DNA from: Chromera velia
Lineage: Eukaryota > Sar > Chromeraceae
Direction: 5' to 3'
NCBI GenBank assembly: GCA_018398765.1
Contig: JAHBMJ010005861.1
Span: forward strand, 1-35,798
Length of the DNA: 35,798 nt
Below are positions 1 to 10,700 of the stretch, piece after piece. The position numbers and the translations under genes were made by a program. The notes below the pieces were generated by a model that saw only the letters and a program-made list of their open reading frames with translations, was not told the DNA's origin and ran no database searches. Every line of letters starts with the position of its first letter. Within the stretch, counting starts at the first letter, position 1.

Positions 1-37
<37 letters not shown>

Positions 38-222
38 ACACACACACGCACATTCATACACACACGCACATACATACACACACGCACATACACACACGCG
101 CGCGCGCACACACACACACACACACATACAAACGGACACACACACAAACGGACACACACACGCACATACACACACACGCGTGCGCGCGCGCGCGCACACA
201 CACACACACACGCACACACTGA
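1..222. repeat. CA/GT microsatellite block
   Basis: Nearly uninterrupted CA dinucleotides with interspersed ACGCACAT, ACAAACGGAC and CGCGCG variants. Open frames crossing it are low-complexity artefacts. It probably lies in an intron of the minus-strand gene to its right, whose next exon is not visible in the window. Confidence 0.95.
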
Positions 223-342
223 GAGAAGGGAGGGGGGGGGAAGGAGAGAGAGAGAGGGAGGGAGAGAGGGAGGGGGGGAGAGAGAGAGGAAGGGAGAGAG
301 GGAGGGAGGGAGAGAGAGAGAGAGGAAGGGAGGGAGGCAGAC
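223..342. repeat. GA-rich (purine) simple repeat
   Basis: GAGAGG/GGGAGA tract, directly following the CA block. On the minus strand, which is the sense strand of the neighbouring gene, it is a CT tract, matching the polypyrimidine runs in introns of the other genes here. Confidence 0.9.
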
Positions 343-529
343 CGGAAGAGGGCCGTCCGAGCTTTCCGTTTCTTTCTTTTACGCGTACCTCTTTTTTGAC
401 TGGACAGGCAGAAAGAGCAAGGGGCTCTTCTTGGAGTCGGGAATAGAGACTGCAAAGGGTGAACTGCTTTGGCTGGTCTTTTTCATGACCTTGGCACAAA
501 AACACTGATTGAGTGACTGGCTGACTGAC

Positions 530-1012
530 CATATCTGGATTTTTGTGCGCGTCAATCCTGTCTGGTCCGTCGATCTGAAACCTTCTCAACGTCACGAAGG
601 TACCCCTCTCCATCTGCCGTTTGTAGTCTGTCCCGTATGTGCTGCCGATGCGCTCGGGCTTTGCGCTGAGCGTCATGTCGTGCCAGCGTTTGACTCCCTG
701 TGCCTGCCCGATCAGACCCTTCATCCCCGACTCGAAAGCTGACTGCCCCCGTTTGATCTGAAACTTCCGGACCTGCACGTAGAAACAAAGACAAAGACAA
801 AGGAATTAAATGAGGAGGCGGGGGCAATGACAAAGGAGAATGATGGCCTGGTGAGGTTTTTATGTGACGGAAGGACAATGACTCCCCCCCCCCCTCCTTC
901 AGTCTCCACGTACCTCCTCTGGAAGCTGCACCCAGATTTTGTCTCTGTACCCCGGAAAGAGAGAGTTCAGAGTGTCGCCCCCTCCCGCAAGACGCGGAGC
1001 GGCTCTTCTCAT
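530..1012 (-). CDS. Unrecognised protein, 5' end of gene (two exons, partial)
   Basis: Two phase-compatible exons are seen on the minus strand. Exon 1 (1012-914, 33 codons) starts with ATG at 1012 and ends LPEE before donor GTACGTGG. Exon 2 (772-530, 81 codons) follows acceptor GTGCAG, begins [10 protein letters not shown], and ends ...KNPDM before donor GTCAGT. Both are open without stops, and the intervening intron (913-773) ends in a pyrimidine-rich acceptor. The product is basic and soluble, without a signal peptide or membrane segment, and I do not recognise the family. The 3' part lies left of the window, beyond the microsatellite block. The end of exon 2 is uncertain because the frame stays open further; another donor (GTACGCG, near 390) is possible. 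The start lies head-to-head with the dioxygenase gene. Confidence 0.6.
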
Positions 1013-1664
1013 TTTCCCTTCAAACTACAGGAGGGGGGCAATGCACCGCCAAGGCGGACCGACAGAAAGATCCTTCCTTCTCAGTCGGAAAGGAAGGGAG
1101 GAGACTGGACTTTCTTTCTGTCTCGGTAAATTGCTTTCAAGAAAAAATCTCACCCGAGCAACGACAAAATGCTGGCCTACTGCAGGCTACACCTCCATCC
1201 AACTGGTTGCTTCCAGAAGGCTTCACAACTTCAATAGTGCGTGGGCGCGTGGTGTCAGGAAAGAATTCTTCGGTTGCAATTGAGGGATCCGTGAATGATC
1301 CAACATCAGCTCAGAGTGGCCATGAATGGCCCGGAACACGGGAGGGCCCCGCGGACCCCGGAAAGACCGCGATGCGCATGGGCCCTGGCATGCCTCAGTC
1401 TGACATCCCCAGACTTACAATTTCCGGCCATATGCGAACAGATTCGACATGATAGCGTTTTTCGATGTATTGTTAGACTGCCTTTTGCGCATATATTGTC
1501 TCTGATTGGACATACTGTGTAGTTCCCGCGGTGTGAAATTGCTTGCTTATTGTTGATGCATGCTGATACTCACTGTCGTACATGTGTAGACGGTGTCTGA
1601 GTGCAAAATCTTCAGAGACGGCGAACTGTTCGGGATTCGCTGAAGAGAGCTGAGAGCTTCTCAA
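1013..1664. promoter_or_regulatory. Shared intergenic region between divergent genes
   Basis: The 652 bp separate the ATG of the minus-strand gene (1012) from the ATG of the dioxygenase gene (1665). No convincing exon lies inside, so both promoters must be here or overlap the 5' UTRs. I see no TATA box I would defend. The open frames in this stretch are short and in mixed frames. The bidirectional role is inferred from geometry only. Confidence 0.5.
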
Positions 1665-4600
1665 ATGGAAACGGGACCGAGTGGCACTGTCTTCAGGGAC
1701 TTTGAATTATCAAAGCTGACCGTGCAGAATGTGAGAGAACTGGTGGGCCTCATTGCTTGGAGTTTTCTGCACTGATGAATCATCCGCATGCCGTCTCCTC
1801 CGTCTCCTCTGCGCTCGTCTCTGTTCTCTTCGTCGTTCACACCTCCATCATCCGTCAGGGAGTTGTATGCCTCCTGCTGATTTTTCCCTGGACTCCCCAA
1901 CAAGTCCTTTTCAGCGACCTGTGACCGCGTATTGCGTGCGTGCGTGCGCCTCTGCGTGTGTGTGTGTGTGTGTGTGCGCGCGCGCTCGCGCACCGAGGAG
2001 ACAACCTCTGGTTGTGTCTTTCGTTTCCTCTTTTATTTGTTCTGTTTGCAGGATGAAAAGGGCTTCCTTGTCGTCGACGTCAGTCGGTTCCTGGAGAGTC
2101 GCAGCACATTGTTGTCTCTTTGGGAAGTTGCTCCGTCGTCTTTATTGCTCCTTTTTGGTGTATCCGTCCCTTTTCCCTTTTCCCCTCAAATTCTCTGTCT
2201 GTTCCCCTCCCCGATTTCGCCCATGTGGGCTATCCGAAGAGCAAACAGATTTTGGAGTGCTGTGCAGTGGTTCTCTTCTTCTGTAACTGCCAGACCCTCA
2301 CTGCAGAAGATTTCAAATTGAGAAAGTCAAATAAAAAAAGTTGTCTTCTTCTATGACTGCCAGGCCCTCAATGCAGAAAATTTTAAATTGAGAAAGTCAA
2401 ATAAAAAACATCGATTCTTCGTTTCCCTTCCGGTGCTGTCCCTGTCCTCTGCAGAGTGCCTTTGTCCCCGCTGTCGCCGATGGATTCCGAAAGGAAATGG
2501 AGGCGCTGCTGGAGGCCAAGAAGTTCATCCAGAACAGAACGAAATTCGCCACCTCTCTCATAGAGAAGCCTAACATATGGGAATTGGACCTCCTCAGTTT
2601 GAAGGAAGCTGAACTAAAGAATGCGGCGCCTCTCTTGGACAGCTTCTTTCGGTCTGTCACGGCAGACAGCGGCAAGGAAGAGTAGTTAGCATAAAAAGTC
2701 AGAAACGGGAGAGGGGGGGGAGGAGAAGGAGACCGAGAAGAATGTCTGTGAGGGTAGAAAGGGAGAGAAATGAATAGGAAGGAGCTCATAGGAAACTCGT
2801 CTGGATCCTCATACGCACGCCTGCACGCAAGCACACACGGACACAGATATGCACTTTCACGCACGCGGAGAAAGAGAGATCGAACGAAAGAAAAATGACA
2901 TAGCTTATAGATCTGACATGACACAGGAAGACCTATGCAGATCCAAAGATCGGCCTTCCTTCAGTGACGCCGAGCGCTCCCCACCCCCTCTTCATCGATA
3001 TCATGTCTGCCCCCTTAGCTCACAGCCGCTTCATCTCTTTCCTTTTTGCTCTTTCCTGTCTGTCCACTGAGTCGTAATGCAATGCGATGAGATCACACCG
3101 GAAGAGAAGAGAAAAAAGCAATGCATGTCTTGCTTTGAGAGACGGCCTCTAAATCCCCAAATTCCCTCCCGCCCCTTTTTTGTTTTATCTTCCTGTCTGT
3201 CTGTCTGACCAGTCTGTCTCTATTGCTGTTGTCGCAAAAACAAAGACAACATCGGGCTTTGCCGACCGCTCCACTGGCAGGCATCCTGATGTGAATAATG
3301 AAGAAAAGAATTGAATGCTTTCTGAACGTTAAGGTACTTGTCTGCCTTTTTGACCATGCAGAAAGGGAAGTGTCGAACTGATTGACCGCCTCACCTCTCT
3401 TCTGCCCTCTCTAAACCTCGGCAACCGGAACGACGGGAGGACAGTGAAACTCCAGTTCAATGCCGGGAGGGGAGGGTGCTTCCCATGTCACTATGACAAT
3501 GCAGGTAGGTGCCCTGGCAGTGCGGGGGGAATCGTGGTTGGATAATCAGAGAGAGACAAGAAGTGAAGTGGGGCCGCGGCTTCGCTGTTCAGTCATGATC
3601 CGCTGTGTACGCTTCGTTCCTTCCCTCCCAGGTATCTCTGCATGAAGAATCCCTTGTTGGTTCCCATCGACCGCGTTTCGTCTGCTTCTCCTTCGTTCTG
3701 TTCTTGGGCCTTTCTCCCTCCCTCACAGTGTCCTTTCTTTCCCTCTGTGAGTTTTCCTCCTCGCCACTGCATGGCTCTCTGTCTGACCGAACTACTAGCT
3801 TCAGGGTATGTCCGAAACGCTGGTATTAAGAAACGCATAAAAGGAATCAAGCGGAATTCAGTGAAGGAATGAGAAGTAGAAACACAAAGTGTTTCTTACA
3901 TGAAAGAAACGGATGCAAGAAAGCAGGCCCCCCCTCTCGCCGGCGTCTCTCCTGCCTGGTCTACCTGAACCCCCTCTGGCAGGAGGGAGACGGGGGGGAG
4001 ATCGCACTCCTGCCCTTTCTCCAAAGGGAAACTAAAGTCCCCCCCCTCCACAATAGGGCTGTTCTCTTCCTCAGTGATCGGGTCGGTCGGTGGCCTCAAT
4101 AGGGCTGTCTGTACCTTCTGTGTTCTTTGGCCTCTCGCTCCTTGCATGCATTCTGCTGATTGTTCTGTGTCATGTCTGTCCTCGCCTTTTCCCTGTCCGT
4201 TGACATGTATGTAGAATTGAGTTTGCTGTCTGTGTTTTGCTCTCGCGGGTGTGAGAGTCTGGTTGTTGCGTTCGGATTTGTCGTTGTTTTGAGTGCCGGA
4301 GGTCCTTTGGAGAAGAAAAGTCGTGGAGAGAAGGGACATTTTGTAGATAGCAGTGAAGCAAGCTACATTCCTCTTCATTTCTTTCGCCTTTCTCTCTCCC
4401 TGTCTCTTTCTCTGACACCCTTCTTCCCTTCTCCCTTCCTTTCATTGAGTTAAAGTCTTTTCAATTTTGCTCTCTGCTCTTGTCCTTCCTGTGCAGATTC
4501 TTCACGCAGTGCGGCCTTCCTGGACCTCCCGTTTCTGTTTCACTCTGTGGGTAGACGCGGTGGAAGGGAAGGTGAACACTCCCGAGGAGACTCTGCTGAA

Positions 4601-6281
4601 GATGCCCAAGGAAGTGCACGCTGCCCTCATGGCCTCCTCGCCTTCAGGAGCAGAGGAGGGGGGGGAGAAGGAAGAGCAGACTCGGGTTGGGCATGCAGAG
4701 AAGGAGAGGCTTGGCCAGGGGGGGGAAGCAGAAGCAGGAACTCTGAGAGATTTTGTGCAATGGCTGCAGAAGTCGCCTGTGCAAAGGTGAGTTGGGAAGG
4801 GGGGGGAAGGATTGCGGGAAAATAAGAGTGTGATCGTGTTTGTGTCTCCATGAGATCATGCGAGGAAGGAAAGGTAGTCCCTTGACCCAAAGAGAGAAGA
4901 GAGGGGGGAGAGAAAAGAGTAGATAGAGATCTGTCGCTGTAACAACTTGTTGGTCCCTTTCTCTAGGGATGTCCTGCGGATGGATTCTTTTTATAGACGT
5001 GTGGGATCGGTTGGTTGGCAGGCAGGCATGTGTGTGTGTGTGTGTGTGTGTGCAGGGCCCTCTCCCGCTACGTGTATGCGGATGAATACCTCCGTTCTCT
5101 GAAGGACTGTATGGGGGAGACGGGGTCTTTTGGAGAGATGGTCAGGTCCCACGAGGGCTTTCTGGAAAGTGTCGAGAAGAACGCACTCATGTGGTCAGTC
5201 AGTCACGCAACCTCTCCCGTGGTGCCTCCTCTGTTCTTCTTCGTATCTCGTGTGTCGCTTCTGCGCATCCTCAGAATTTTTTGCTTTTTTTCTCGTTTGT
5301 CTACACAGAGGCAAATTTGATTCCATTCGGCCTCGGGCTTCTTACTTACCTCTCCCTCTCCCTTCCCCCCCCCCTCCCGCTCTCTCTCTTTCTCTCTCTC
5401 TCTCGTTTCTTCTGTCTCTCTGTTCTTCGAAAGAAAAAATGCTCCGCAGTCTTTCTACCGCCTCTCCGCCTCTCCGCCTGTGAAGTGTCAGACTAGCTGT
5501 GTATGTGTGGTTGTAAATGTGTCCTTTTGACGGCATAATTGCACGCAACCATTTTGTGAATCTCATTTTGACCCAGCTCGGCCTCTCACCTTTCGTCTTG
5601 GTATTGGGGAGGGGGGGGGATGTTTTTAGCTCGGGGGCTGTCTTCATTCTGTCTGCTGGTCAGAAAGGAAGAAGTCATACAGTCTGCCTGGCATAGGTGT
5701 GTGGGATGCATTGTAGTATAAGGAGATGTGAATCTGTAAATTCATGTGATTCTCTCTGAATCTGTACGTCTGGATTAGTTGTTTCATTCTATGCATGCAG
5801 GCGTCTCTGTTCGTTCCTTCGAAAAGTTCGGTCACAGGTGGAGGCGGAAGAAGAAGAGGGACATTGTCAAACAAAGGAGGGTGTGAGCAATGAGACCCAA
5901 CACTCACCACAGTCGGGGTCAGGCGTTCCATCGGAAAGGCGGCAGGGGGGCAGTCGGGAGGGAAGCCCCTGTCATCAGTCGAATGGGGGGCCGGAGGATG
6001 CCAACGCGGTCTGTGGGGATGTCAGCAAGCAAGCAGCTCCGTCAATTGAGAGCTCTCGCGAGTTGGAAAGGGACGAGAAGTTGGGAGTGAATGTGAAAGC
6101 CGTGGAAGAGTCCGCAGCATCCAGAAACGAAAAGGGGGGGGAGGGTAAAGTGCAGTGTGAAGAAATGGCACGTAGAGTTCGAAACAAGGTTGAAGTTACG
6201 GATACAGGTTTGAAAGAGCGGTCTTGCAGTGATGATGAAGAGGAAGAAGATTTAGAAGCTCTGTCAAATCTGATGAAATAA
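1665..6281 (+). CDS. 2-oxoglutarate/Fe(II)-dependent dioxygenase (prolyl-4-hydroxylase-like), eight exons
   Basis: Exons: 1665-1730, 2052-2078, 2455-2681, 3362-3504, 3927-4081, 4497-4786, 5056-5193, 5801-6281. All seven junctions are GT-AG, and their phases (0,0,2,1,0,2,2) join into one 508-residue frame ending in TAA. Known for this family: a double-stranded beta-helix with an HxD...H iron triad that couples 2-oxoglutarate decarboxylation to substrate hydroxylation. Seen here: the N-terminal strand GFLVVD (about 26-31), CHYDNAG with ligands His150 and Asp152, YLNPLW and GDGGE (167-179), PLHNRAVLFLSDR (194-206), His209 in ILHAVRP as second metal ligand, and Arg218 placed for 2-oxoglutarate binding. 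The last ~200 residues are a charged tail (DDEEEEDLEALSNLMK end), without recognised domain. No signal peptide, so probably cytosolic or nuclear. The substrate is unknown. The exon 3 donor is GTAGTT, so retaining that intron gives an immediate in-frame stop. The GTCAGT and GTCGGT donors recur in neighbouring genes. Confidence 0.88.
2274..2409 (+). repeat. Tandem duplication (about 70 bp x 2) inside intron 2
   Basis: Two adjacent copies (2274-2343 and 2344-2409) share TCTTCTTCT, an ACTGCCAG..CCCTCA block, TGCAG, and AAATTGAGAAAGTCAAATAAAAAA, with a few substitutions. Each copy carries a TGCAG that looks like a 3' splice site upstream of the acceptor used at 2454. Confidence 0.85.
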
Positions 6282-7293
6282 TAGTGTAAGCTTAAAAACT
6301 AGCTTAAAAAAAAAAAGATGTGAATTCATTTGCTAACTACTTTGTATTAGTTTGCTAAATTGTTATAGACTGTGTTTTTTAAAACTTTGAAGCAGCACAC
6401 TGTCACGTACATTATTACTAATAATTAAATGTTAGGACAACTTGAAATGTTTTAGCTCGGTACTACCCAGTACCTTAGTGCATGTTAAAGTCCGGCAGTG
6501 GACTACGACACATGCAATCCTAGAAACACCCAAGCCAGTATATTAATTTTATCCTATCTTAATATATTATCCTATTTCTCATAGTTGCCAGTGTATAACT
6601 TGTTAAGTTTTGTTTGTTAACCAGAAAAAACGGCGAGAGTGCTCTACTAGGGCACCAATAAATCACTTATATAATTTAATTAATTCATTAATAAAAAATT
6701 ATTTGGGGTATTGAATTCATGATTATTCATCTGCACATTTCTTGATCGCTATATTGTCCTGGACTGCTTGGCGGCACCAGGACGGCTCGGGTCGGGCGGC
6801 GATGCCAGTGCGGACCCAGGCATTCCACAGGCGCCGGGACGGGCGCGGGCCTCGCGGCGGGTGTTGAGATCTGCCGGGGTCTAAGCCCTGACGCACGGTT
6901 TGCATGCGTCAGCCGATTCGGTATTTGAATTTGTATGAAGCGTTGCAGAGCAACTTGTAGCAACGTTGGGACACAGATGATCGTTCAGTTGTTCTAGACA
7001 GTGGATGGCAGTTATAATGGAGAAGTTCGAACGTTGATCAGAGTCATAATGTTGATAGATTGATTTGAGACTAAGAAATAGGCTCGTGCGTTGACAAACT
7101 GCGTTCGTAGACTTCTTTAATAGTAAATTGATTCATGTTGATTTGGGATACGAACTCGGAATCCGTCTCCTAGCTAGAGACCCATTCTCTTCCTCTGTAC
7201 CGCCACCAACCTAACCCTCTAGACGAATAGTAACTTGTTATAATATAAACGTCTAGGTGCATATACACTTATGATATATTTTTTTCAGTAAAC
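6282..7293. other. Gene-free spacer, AT-rich with a GC-rich island
   Basis: It begins with the presumed 3' UTR of the dioxygenase gene (A-run at 6306-6317). The rest is AT-rich except for 6760-6895, which is strongly GC-rich and ends near a hairpin, CTGACGCA/TGCGTCAG (about 6887-6911). No exon, RNA gene or terminal repeats could be supported. The left target duplication of element A ends this stretch. Confidence 0.6.
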
Positions 7294-7298
7294 GTATG

Positions 7299-7659
7299 TG
7301 TTACGGCAAGCTCCACCGAAGTTAGTTCACCGTACACATAAATCGAACTAGCAGGTGAAGGGGCAGCGCCGGGCAATCAGTAGAGACGGTGCTTAAGAAA
7401 GCGCAGGCACAAGTGTCCGACGTCAGGCCGTCTGCTACGGTGTCACCCATGCCCTGAGGTTTTATGGAAAAAGAATTAATTCGGAAATACAGAAGCAGAC
7501 ATACAAGTCAATGCATGGAAAGAATAAGATTGATTAAGATTGAAACAGAACAATACGAAAGGAACAAGGAGGTCTGATGGACAGATTCCTCTACGTACGT
7601 TAAGCTCGATAAGTCAAGTTATATGTTAAGTCCTCACTTTAGTTCCTAAGAGCGTAACA
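7299..7659 (+). repeat. 5' LTR of element A
   Basis: Starts TGTTACGG and ends GCGTAACA, so the ends form a short inverted repeat (TGTTACG/CGTAACA) with canonical TG...CA. It pairs with 20579-20939 at equal length. Flank 7294-7298 is GTATG. Confidence 0.93.
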
Positions 7660-8150
7660 AGTGGTAGCTAGAGCTCTCCGCTTCTCGGAGACCTCTGAGT
7701 AAACAACAGTCATCCATCTCTGCATGTATTGAAAGATAGACTTCAGCGAGTTAGAGAACACGAAGAAGCTTCAGCCTTGCTGTGCAGTATACAAGCTTCA
7801 GCCTTGCTGTGCAGTGATCTCACCCGTGTTCTCTCATAGCTTCAAGGCCAAGTCACAGCTCTCCAGTCTCAGGTTGACAGATCGAACAGCCATCGGGGCA
7901 ACGGAGAAGACAGAGGCCGAGGGAACAGCAACTAGGGAAGCCACTGGCAGGGAAACAGGCAGCAGAGTGGAGGGCAGAATGGGGGTGGCAGAGGCGGCTC
8001 ATCTGACGGAGTGAAGTGTCGGGTCTGCAACGGCCCTCACTTAGTAGCTGAGTGCAAAGATCCTCGGGCAGAGGGTTGGAGAATGTGCCAGGGCTTCTAC
8101 AAGAACAGAGGGGGCTCGTCAAACAGGAGGAGCAGGCGTGGCTGAAGGCC
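7660..8150 (+). pseudogene. Element A gag remnant with nucleocapsid zinc knuckle
   Basis: Only the C-terminal part of gag is visible. From about 7839 one frame gives a Gly/Arg/Asn-rich stretch (with one TAG near 7931) leading into CRVCNGPHLVAEC (8017-8055). This is a C-x2-C-x3-H-x4-C knuckle, with one residue fewer before His than the usual x4. The capsid domain is missing: less than 200 bp lies between the 5' LTR and this basic region, so an internal deletion is likely. That short stretch contains a direct repeat of AAGCTTCAGCCTTGCTGTGC (7768 and 7795), which may mark the rearrangement. The knuckle frame differs from the pol frame, so a gag-pol frameshift or an indel lies near 8100. Confidence 0.65.
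7662..7676 (+). other. Candidate primer binding site of element A
   Basis: TGGTAGCTAGAGCTC begins two bases after the 5' LTR. It starts with TGG, complementary to a tRNA CCA end, and resembles initiator-Met-type sites (TGGTATCAGAGC) imperfectly. The tRNA identity is not certain. Confidence 0.5.
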
Positions 8151-8189
8151 CCGTGTCCTGTCCATCCTTCCAGGTCTTCAGTCGAGAGT

Positions 8190-8660
8190 GAAGAGAAGAC
8201 ACGTGACCTGCCAGCAATGGCCAGCAGTGAATCCTGTCCTGTGAGTGCGATTCATAATGCAGGGCAGTGCATCACTCAAATGTGTGTCAGTGGGAATGTG
8301 AATGACAAAGGCGTATACATCTCTGCACGTCTTGATACATGTACAGGTCTCAGATTGAGCAGTGAGGCGTTTGCACGAAAATGTGGGTGTAAAATTCGGG
8401 AGACGAAATTTGACTTGACGGTGTATGGAGGAGCCAATGTGGAGGTGGTGGAGGAGACGACGTTTTTCCTCTTTCATCCCCAATCAACTCTTCCTGCACT
8501 CCCGTAGGACGTTCTCGTCACTTGGGGGAGCGACAGCGAGCTTCTGTTAGGCTTGGATTTCCTGTTTAATAAGAAGGATATCACGTTCGACCTAAAGAAC
8601 AACAGAATGATCTACTCGCACTTTCTAGTCTTTCCTCTCTCTTTCACAATCTCACTTCAG
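8190..8660 (+). pseudogene. Element A retropepsin-like protease
   Basis: Reads ISARLDTCTGLRLSSEAFARK (active-site region) and, after an in-frame TAG at 8505-8507, SELLLGLDFLFNKKDI (the I/LLG flap-distal motif). Retropepsins need D-[TS]-G; here the triplet is Asp-Thr-Cys, so the site appears damaged. It shares a reading frame with the downstream RT, RNase H and integrase, so A originally had one long pro-pol frame. Confidence 0.7.
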
Positions 8661-9173
8661 CAGCAGCCTGTCTCTATTGTGCAGCGTTCTTCTATCCCGC
8701 CTAGGCAAGCGGAGGTGGAGATCATTTGTTCAGTGAGTAGGTTTGAGTCAGGGGCAGAAATCCATATCGAAAAGAAATGGCAGCAGGAGAATAGGAAATT
8801 CCAGCTGGCCGTCCCTGATCAAGTGCTGAAGGTAGAACGAGGAGAAGTTGTGAAGATGAGAGTTTCCAACTTTGGGGAGGAAGAATGCATCCTAGGAGCC
8901 GGACAGGAGATAGCCAAGGCAATCTCCATCAAGAATTCGAGAGAACAAGCAGTGGTGGCTCTCTGGGTGGATGCATGGCATGTAGGTCAACAAAGCGAAC
9001 TCGAGAAGAAGTATGAGGAAACGAACGGACAATGGAAGAGAATGAAGGACGAGATGCCGGGCAACAGGTATGCTCGGAGAGCAGCTTAGAGATCCTTCCA
9101 AGCTGTATGTGCGATCAAGAGCTCATCGAGCTCACCAAGCTTTCAGAGCTCAAACAAACGGACACCAGCAGAA

Positions 9174-10700
9174 ATGGAAAGGGAACGGGCAGAGAGAAAG
9201 AGAGAAAGGGTGATGGGAGGACCTAAAGGCAGGTCCTTGTCCGAAGTCTCCAAAAGAGCCAAGATTGATCATCTCTCTTCAGAACAACAAAAACGACTCA
9301 CAGAGGTAATTAATTTATTTCCTGATGCTTGGTCTCAGCATCGCTTTGATTTGGGAAGGCTGCAGGTGGATGGAAAAGAGATCGTGCACGAAGTGCACAT
9401 GATGGGACCACCTATTCGGTGGTACTATGATAGAGTCGCCTACAGCTAGAGAGAGATGCTGAGGGAGGAATTGAAGCAGATGGAGGAAGCGGGGCTGATT
9501 GAACCCTCGTCCTCCACATGGGCGACTCCGGTGGTGTTAGTCGCTAAGCCCGACGGAACAATCCGCTTTTGTCTCAACTTTCGGAAGCTGAATGCAGCCA
9601 CGCAGAAAGACAGGTTCCTAATGCCTCGCATCGACGAGGTAGTCCACCTGGTGGAGGGGGCTTCAGTTTTCACTGTCTTGGACGTGTCTTCAGGATTTTG
9701 GCAGATCGGGATGAGAAAACAGGACAAAGAAAAGACAGCATTCGTCATACTATTCGGGCTGTATCAGTTCAAAGTCATGGCTCAAGGACTAATCAATGCA
9801 CCAGCAACATTTCAGCGAGCCATGCAACTGGTGCTGTTAGGGCTTCCCCGTGAGCTTGCGCTCATGTACATCGACGACCTGATCGTATTCTCAAAAGACT
9901 TCAACTCGCATCTAGAGGATCTTTGGACCCTCTTAGACCGAGTGCGGAAGTGCGGTCTCAAACTGAAGGTAGAGAAGGCGCAGTTTGCTCTGTCAGAGGT
10001 AAAGTATCTGGGTTTTTTCTTGTCTGCAGATGGGATTAGACAAGACCTAACAAAGCTGGAGGCGCTCAGAAACATGGAACCTCCACGGGACAGAGCAGAG
10101 ATGCGTTCCTTTTTAGGACTGGTTGGGTGGTATCGACAGTTCATTGAACGATTCAGCAAGATTGCTTTTCCCCTCTTCACCCTCCTCAAAACAGCAGAAG
10201 GAGAAAAAAAGAAACAGATTCCATTTAGGTGGACAGAAGAGGCACAGGCCGCTTTCGATACCTTGCACAACCGACTCTGCGAGACACCTTGCCTTGCTCA
10301 TCCACGAGTGCTCGAACCTTTCATCGTGAAGGCGGATACAAGCGATGAGGCAGTGAGAGGAGTCTTGAACCAGAGAATAGATGAGATAGAGAGGGTGATC
10401 GAATTTTGTTCGAAGACCTTGACTACCACGGAGAGGAAATGGGGCATCTTGGAGAAGGAGGGACTCGGGGTCATGCACTGTCTCCGCAAGTGGAGGCACT
10501 ATCTTCTCAGTAAGAAAAACACCCTGTAGACGGACCATAAGGCCTTTTTGGCCTGGAAAGATAAGAAGCTTAACAACGTAAAGCTGCAGAGGTAGGCCAC
10601 TGAGTTGGCTGATTATAACCTCGACATTCAGCATATCCCTAGTAGGTTGCACTCTGAGGCAGATGCACTCAGTCGCTTGAGGCAGAAGGTATCCGACTCT
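9174..10700 (+). pseudogene. Element A reverse transcriptase and RNase H
   Basis: RT fingers and palm are clear: EELKQMEEAGLIEPSSS, TWATPVVLVAKPDGTIRFCL, VLDVSSGFWQI, and the polymerase motif YIDD (9867-9878), followed by LGFFLSADGI and the connection motif RSFLGLVGWYRQFI. RNase H follows with VKADTSDEAVRGVL (first Asp), ERKWGILEKEGLGV (Glu), TDHKAFLAW and SEADALSR. Stops interrupt the frame at 9087-9089, near 9447, at about 10527 and at about 10593, all in the same frame, so the damage is mostly nonsense substitution rather than indels. Catalytic residues are retained, but no full-length product could be made. Confidence 0.88.

Noticed and set aside
54-455. Long open frames through the CA/GA block
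   Set aside because: Translations are low-complexity (HTHT, CVCV, SLSL) and come from simple repeats on both strands.
1665-2685. A separate short gene ending at TAG 2685
   Set aside because: The TAG is the donor GTAGTT; joining to 3362 in phase 2 extends into a complete dioxygenase with the iron triad.
6723-6905. Minus frame resembling an integrase fragment (LWNAWVR)
   Set aside because: Similarity is a few residues only and the region is simply GC-rich.
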